DNA of 19,920 bases from SIG607 sp045533195 (GTDB taxonomy: Bacteria; Bacillota; Clostridia; Oscillospirales; Acutalibacteraceae): assembly GCA_045533195.1 (NCBI GenBank), contig JAZSHI010000038.1, positions 1-19,920 on the forward strand, in the 5' to 3' direction. Position numbers and translations under genes: made by a program. The first letter of the stretch is position 1. Each line of letters opens with the position of its first letter. Below, in pieces: positions 17,245 through 19,920 of the stretch. Under the pieces are notes generated by a model. It was given only the letters and a program-made list of their open reading frames with translations. It was not told the origin of the DNA and ran no database searches.

Positions 17245-17287
17245 ATTAGTGTACTAAGTAGTTTTGTCTCTTTTGGAGGTATTTATA

Positions 17288-17431
17288 ATGAAGAAAGAAT
17301 ATACTCGCCCTGAACTTAACGTTGTATCTTTTGTTGTAGAAGATATAACAAATGAAATCACATTAGATAGGAAAGATGATAATCGTTTATCAATGGGTGA
17401 TTCAAACGGTCTCGGAAAACTCTTTGGTTAA
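17288..17431 (+). CDS. Small 47-aa peptide with YxxPxL motif, RiPP-precursor-like
   Basis: A short gene with good expression signals: an own promoter and a GGAGGT ribosome site. The 47-residue product starts MKKEYTRPEL, has a central acidic, hydrophobic part (VVSFVVEDITNEI), and ends in a glycine-containing polar tail (GDSNGLGKLFG). Residues 5-10 fit YxxPxL, the leader motif read by RRE domains in lasso-peptide biosynthesis. Small proteins starting MKKxYxxPxL are also frequent in gut Clostridia without known modification genes. No cyclase, leader protease, RRE protein, radical SAM enzyme or exporter is in the window, and no terminator follows. The existence of the gene is well supported; the RiPP function is speculative. 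It could also be a signalling or regulatory peptide. Confidence 0.72.
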   Translation: MKKEYTRPELNVVSFVVEDITNEITLDRKDDNRLSMGDSNGLGKLFG

Positions 17432-17437
17432 TTGCGC

Positions 17438-18325
17438 CTATTTTTCACTTTCTAAGAAGTTTTTCACCAAGCTGCTGACAGATCGCTGATATTCAAGCGG
17501 ACTCATGTTTGCGGCTTGTTTAAATTTTCTACAGAAGTAATGTATGGTAGAAAACTGCAGTGTATCCGATATTTCGGTTACGCTGTATTTTTTTTCGCGT
17601 AGCATTTTCTTTGCTTCGCTGATTCTTTTAGTGTTGTAATACTCCATAGCGCCGCAACCGAGATGTTCGCGGAAGAGTTTTTTTAGTGCAGTTTTTCCCA
17701 TAGAAAACTCTTTGCACAAATCTTCGAATTTTAAGGGCTCTGTGAGGTGGCTGTCTATAAAGTCACATATTTCGCGTATCTGCAAATCCTCGTTTGAGTA
17801 AGGAAGAGCTTTGTGCTGATTTGATTGACCTCTGATTATACCTATAAATAATATCTCCATAAGATTTTTAATGCTTTGCGCTGAGCCGAAGGGGGCGCTT
17901 TTTTTATTGTGGAGCTTTTTTGAATATACATCATTAAGCGGATCGCTGAATGTGTTTTTCCCTTCATCTAAAATTTCGGATAAAATAACCTTTTCTTTGT
18001 TTGTGCATTTTATTATTTTCCCTGCTGCCGAAAACAGTTTTTCGCAGTCGCAGGAGAATGAGAATACTATGGCATTGGCGGCTCCGCCCGAACAGGCGAT
18101 AGCGTGAAATTCAAGGGGACGGTGTAAAAAGAAATCCCCCTGACGCATAACGTGCTTTTCGGTACCTGCTGTTACCGTGACTTCACCCGCATCAACATAT
18201 ACTGCCTCCCAGAAGTCATGAATTTCTCCCGGAAAGTCAAAGTCTATGGCGTACTCAAAATAATGTATGGTATATACTTTATCAATGGTAAGTTCGTTGT
18301 TTATAACGGTTCCTTTATAGTTCAT
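17438..18325 (-). CDS. AraC-family transcriptional regulator
   Basis: A 295-aa cytoplasmic regulator. Residues about 10-150 form a cupin-like sensor domain (HDFWEAVYVDAGEVTVTAG, then MRQGDFFLHRPLEFHAI), typical of sugar-sensing AraC proteins. The C-terminal double helix-turn-helix (about 195-285) shows FEDLCKEFSMGKTALKKLF for the first unit and YSVTEISDTLQFSTIHYFCRKFK followed by MSPLEYQRS for the second. The RBS AGGAGA (18337-18332) precedes the ATG by 6 bp. It is divergent from the N-acetylhexosamine kinase-like gene, so it probably controls that gene or itself, perhaps in response to an amino sugar; this is inferred. Its 3' end lies 6 bp from the convergent small peptide gene with no terminator between them. 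Confidence 0.93.
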   Translation of the reverse strand: MNYKGTVINNELTIDKVYTIHYFEYAIDFDFPGEIHDFWEAVYVDAGEVTVTAGTEKHVMRQGDFFLHRPLEFHAIACSGGAANAIVFSFSCDCEKLFSAAGKIIKCTNKEKVILSEILDEGKNTFSDPLNDVYSKKLHNKKSAPFGSAQSIKNLMEILFIGIIRGQSNQHKALPYSNEDLQIREICDFIDSHLTEPLKFEDLCKEFSMGKTALKKLFREHLGCGAMEYYNTKRISEAKKMLREKKYSVTEISDTLQFSTIHYFCRKFKQAANMSPLEYQRSVSSLVKNFLESEK

Positions 18326-18353
18326 AAAGCATCTCCTGACTCTCTTTTTTTAT

Positions 18354-18359
18354 ATTGTA
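18354..18359 (-). promoter_or_regulatory. Probable -10 element of the AraC-family gene
   Basis: Minus-strand TACAAT, one mismatch to TATAAT. No good -35 at 17 bp is visible, as expected for an activator-dependent or autoregulated promoter. Confidence 0.4.
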
Positions 18360-18412
18360 ACACATAAATGAAAAAAATGCGACCAAAAATGCAAATATTT
18401 TTAAAAAAATTA

Positions 18413-18421
18413 TGATATAAT
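18413..18421 (+). promoter_or_regulatory. Extended -10 promoter of the kinase gene
   Basis: TGATATAAT is a perfect extended -10 (TGN-TATAAT). There is no recognisable -35, so activation by the divergent AraC-family regulator is plausible. The ribosome site GGAGGA (18459-18464) precedes the ATG at 18471 by 6 bp. Confidence 0.65.
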
Positions 18422-18470
18422 ACAAATACTTCAAAAAAATCAACCCAAAAAGATAAATGGAGGAATAATT

Positions 18471-19556
18471 ATGGGATATCGTGCAGAAGATGTTGCTAAA
18501 CTCTTTGCCCTTGACGGCGAACCGATGATAGCCGTTCCTTTTGGATGCGGTCACATCAATGATACTTTTTTTGTTGAAACCTCACGCGCAAGAAAGTATA
18601 TTTTACAGAAAGTAAACAGCGGTATTTTCAAAGACGTTGACGGACTTATGAATAATGTTAGACTTGTAACTGCTCATATTCGTCAGCAGGTAGCTCAGGC
18701 GGGTGGAGATCCCCTTAGAGAATGTCTTACCGTTGTGGATACCAAAGACGGTCAGCACTACGTTCGCGTGGATGATGGCTTCTGGCGTTGTTACATATAT
18801 ATAGATAATGCTATTACAATGCAGACTGCTGAAACTCCCGAACTTTTCCGTGCAGCAGGCAAAGCCTTCGGTATATTTCAAAGACAGCTTTCCGATTTCC
18901 CTGCAGAAAAGCTTATTGAGGTTATTCCTAATTTCCATAATACACCTAACCGCTTTAAGAACTTTATGAAGGCTTATGAAGCTGACGCTTTTGGTCTTGC
19001 TAAAACCGCCAGAGAGGAAATTCTTTTCGTTCGCGAACACAAAGAGCTTTGCTCACTTCTTACCGATAAGCTTGAAAGCGGTGAGCTTCCCTTAAGGGTT
19101 ACTCATAACGATACAAAGATTAATAATGTAATGCTTAACCGCGCCAACGGTGAGCCTCTTGCTGTAATTGACCTTGATACCGTAATGCCCGGTCTTTCTG
19201 CTTACGACTTCGGTGACAGTATCAGAAGCGGCGCAACCTATGCTGCCGAAGACGAACCCGACATTGCAAAGGTTAAGTTTGAAACTTCTCTCTTTAAAAT
19301 GTATGCTGAAGGTTTCCTTGGTGAATGTAAAGATGCTTTTTCAAAAGAAGAGGTTCTTTCCCTCTACACAGGCTCTGTGCTTATGACCTTTGAATGCGGT
19401 ATGCGTTTCCTTACCGACTATCTTGAAGGAAGCACCTACTTTAAAACTTCTTATCCCGAGCATAACCTTGTTCGTTGCCGTACACAGTTTGAACTTGTGA
19501 GACAAATGCTCGAGAAGGAAGAAGAACTTAAAAACATACTTTTATCCTATTGTTAA
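18471..19556 (+). CDS. nahK: N-acetylhexosamine 1-kinase-like phosphotransferase
   Basis: A 361-aa cytoplasmic kinase of the aminoglycoside phosphotransferase/choline kinase fold, matching NahK in length and landmarks. The N-terminus has FGCGHINDTFFVE and YILQKVNSGIFKDV. The catalytic loop reads RVTHNDTKINNVML (Asp214 as base, Asn nearby as ligand), followed by VIDLDTVMPG (Asp234/Asp236, metal) and YDFGDSIRSGA. NahK phosphorylates GlcNAc/GalNAc at C1, a step of lacto-N-biose/galacto-N-biose use from mucin and milk glycans. The partner genes (LNB phosphorylase, epimerase, uridylyltransferase) are not in the window, so the exact substrate remains an inference and related aminoglycoside-phosphotransferase-family kinases are an alternative. 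It is divergent from an AraC-family regulator that probably controls it. Confidence 0.8.
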   Translation: MGYRAEDVAKLFALDGEPMIAVPFGCGHINDTFFVETSRARKYILQKVNSGIFKDVDGLMNNVRLVTAHIRQQVAQAGGDPLRECLTVVDTKDGQHYVRVDDGFWRCYIYIDNAITMQTAETPELFRAAGKAFGIFQRQLSDFPAEKLIEVIPNFHNTPNRFKNFMKAYEADAFGLAKTAREEILFVREHKELCSLLTDKLESGELPLRVTHNDTKINNVMLNRANGEPLAVIDLDTVMPGLSAYDFGDSIRSGATYAAEDEPDIAKVKFETSLFKMYAEGFLGECKDAFSKEEVLSLYTGSVLMTFECGMRFLTDYLEGSTYFKTSYPEHNLVRCRTQFELVRQMLEKEEELKNILLSYC

Positions 19557-19562
19557 CTTCAA

Positions 19563-19603
19563 AGTAGCGTTCCGTAAGGGACGCTACTACTATATATGGT
19601 AGT
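19563..19603 (+). terminator. Hairpin pair after the kinase gene, probable terminator
   Basis: An 11-bp stem (AGTAGCGTTCC, 19563-19573; GTAA loop; arm 19578-19588, one G-U pair) is followed by an overlapping weaker hairpin (19586-19603). Neither has a good T-run, so it may act as a weak terminator or 3'-end stabiliser. Confidence 0.5.
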
Positions 19604-19638
19604 GTCAAAAAAAGTTTAAAAAATTTTCAAAAAAAGTG

Positions 19639-19667
19639 TTGACAAGAGAGGATAAATGTAGTATAAC
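19639..19667 (+). promoter_or_regulatory. rRNA operon promoter P1 (predicted)
   Basis: Consensus TTGACA (19639-19644), 17-bp spacer, TATAAC (19662-19667). The predicted start is G19674 in GCTGTC, seven bases after the -10. The new transcript begins with a 7-bp hairpin (CTGTCGC, AAA loop, GCGGCAG). Confidence 0.8.
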
Positions 19668-19735
19668 AATATGGCTGTCGCAAAGCGGCAGTAAAAAATA
19701 CCACGAAAAAAACTTAAAAAAAGATAAAAAAGTTC

Positions 19736-19764
19736 TTGACAATAGGTTTTGATTGTGGTAATAT
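19736..19764 (+). promoter_or_regulatory. rRNA operon promoter P2 (predicted)
   Basis: Consensus TTGACA (19736-19741), 17-bp spacer, TAATAT (19759-19764). The start is predicted at G19771 in GCTGTC, with the same offset from the -10 as P1. It is placed 97 bp downstream of P1, as in tandem Bacillus-type rrn promoters. Confidence 0.8.
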
Positions 19765-19770
19765 ATATAA

Positions 19771-19920
19771 GCTGTCCATCGACGAGGTGAGCAGAACGGA
19801 CCTTGAAAATTAAACAACGACAAACAAAAAAGGACCCGACGATTCTTATTGAAATTAAGTAATCAAGGACAAAGAACAATACGCCAGTATTGTTATGAAT
19901 GAGCGACAAGCTTTAAAAGA
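19771..19920 (+). ncRNA. Leader of a ribosomal RNA operon, 16S lies past the right edge
   Basis: This transcribed, non-coding stretch contains ACCTTGAAAATTAAACAAC (19799-19817), close to the boxA-type antitermination/ITS motif found before 16S genes of Firmicutes. A perfect 8-bp hairpin AACAATAC/GTATTGTT with GCCA loop lies at 19875-19894. No reading frame with a ribosome site is seen. The 16S 5' end (GAGTTTGATC region) is not reached, so assignment rests on tandem promoters and the leader motif. Confidence 0.7.

Noticed and set aside
17288..17431. Calling the 47-aa peptide a confirmed lasso peptide precursor
   Set aside because: Only the YxxPxL leader motif fits; there is no conserved Thr before a core Gly in the usual place, and no lasso biosynthesis genes in the window.
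19605..19909. Two minus-strand open frames over the right-edge region
   Set aside because: They are antisense to two consensus promoters and a boxA-like leader, are rich in Phe/Leu/Ser from A-rich sequence, and lack ribosome sites.
1..19920. CRISPR array, insertion sequence, prophage or tRNA genes
   Set aside because: No regularly spaced identical repeats, transposase or phage-like products, terminal inverted repeats or cloverleaf-forming segments were seen; the only large repeats are inside the surface protein gene.

Overview
The window looks like a chromosome segment from a low-to-moderate GC Clostridia-type Firmicute, probably a gut organism related to Oscillospirales/Ruminococcaceae. The evidence is four gene products with Gram-positive lipoprotein signals, strong Shine-Dalgarno sites, sigma-A promoters with 17-bp spacers, U-rich intrinsic terminators, the pth-mfd-PrsA-like gene order, and an rRNA-type leader with tandem G-start promoters. 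The taxonomic assignment is inferred from these traits, not from a marker gene.

Bases 1-7250 hold a surface polysaccharide module. A giant repetitive surface protein, cut by the left edge, alternates jelly-roll-like modules with InlB/Flg_new-type repeats and ends in a membrane anchor. It is followed 18 bp later by a GH16 lipoprotein with an intact ExDxxE catalytic motif, and then a terminator. Bases 7230-8570 are a compact vitamin B12 uptake unit: promoter, cobalamin riboswitch with a terminator hairpin, a DUF4430 (transcobalamin-like) lipoprotein, and an overlapping ECF transporter S component. A bidirectional terminator separates it from a convergent NodB-type polysaccharide deacetylase with DUF5011-like domains (minus strand).

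Bases 10189-15480 are a housekeeping block: pth and mfd, coupled by a TAATG overlap, then a PrsA/SurA-like lipoprotein with its own promoter and a strong terminator. Bases 15570-17021 are a monocistronic sugar-type ABC solute-binding lipoprotein without its permeases.

Bases 17040-17431 are the least explained part. Stacked promoters and a leader with mutually exclusive hairpins precede a 47-aa peptide gene whose N-terminus carries the YxxPxL motif seen in lasso-peptide/RiPP leaders. It converges, 6 bp apart, with an AraC-family regulator that is transcribed divergently from an N-acetylhexosamine 1-kinase-like gene (18471-19556), suggesting host-glycan amino-sugar use. From 19560 to the right edge there is no protein gene: the region holds hairpins and then two tandem promoters with identical start geometry and a boxA-like leader, most likely the start of an rRNA operon whose 16S gene lies just beyond the window.
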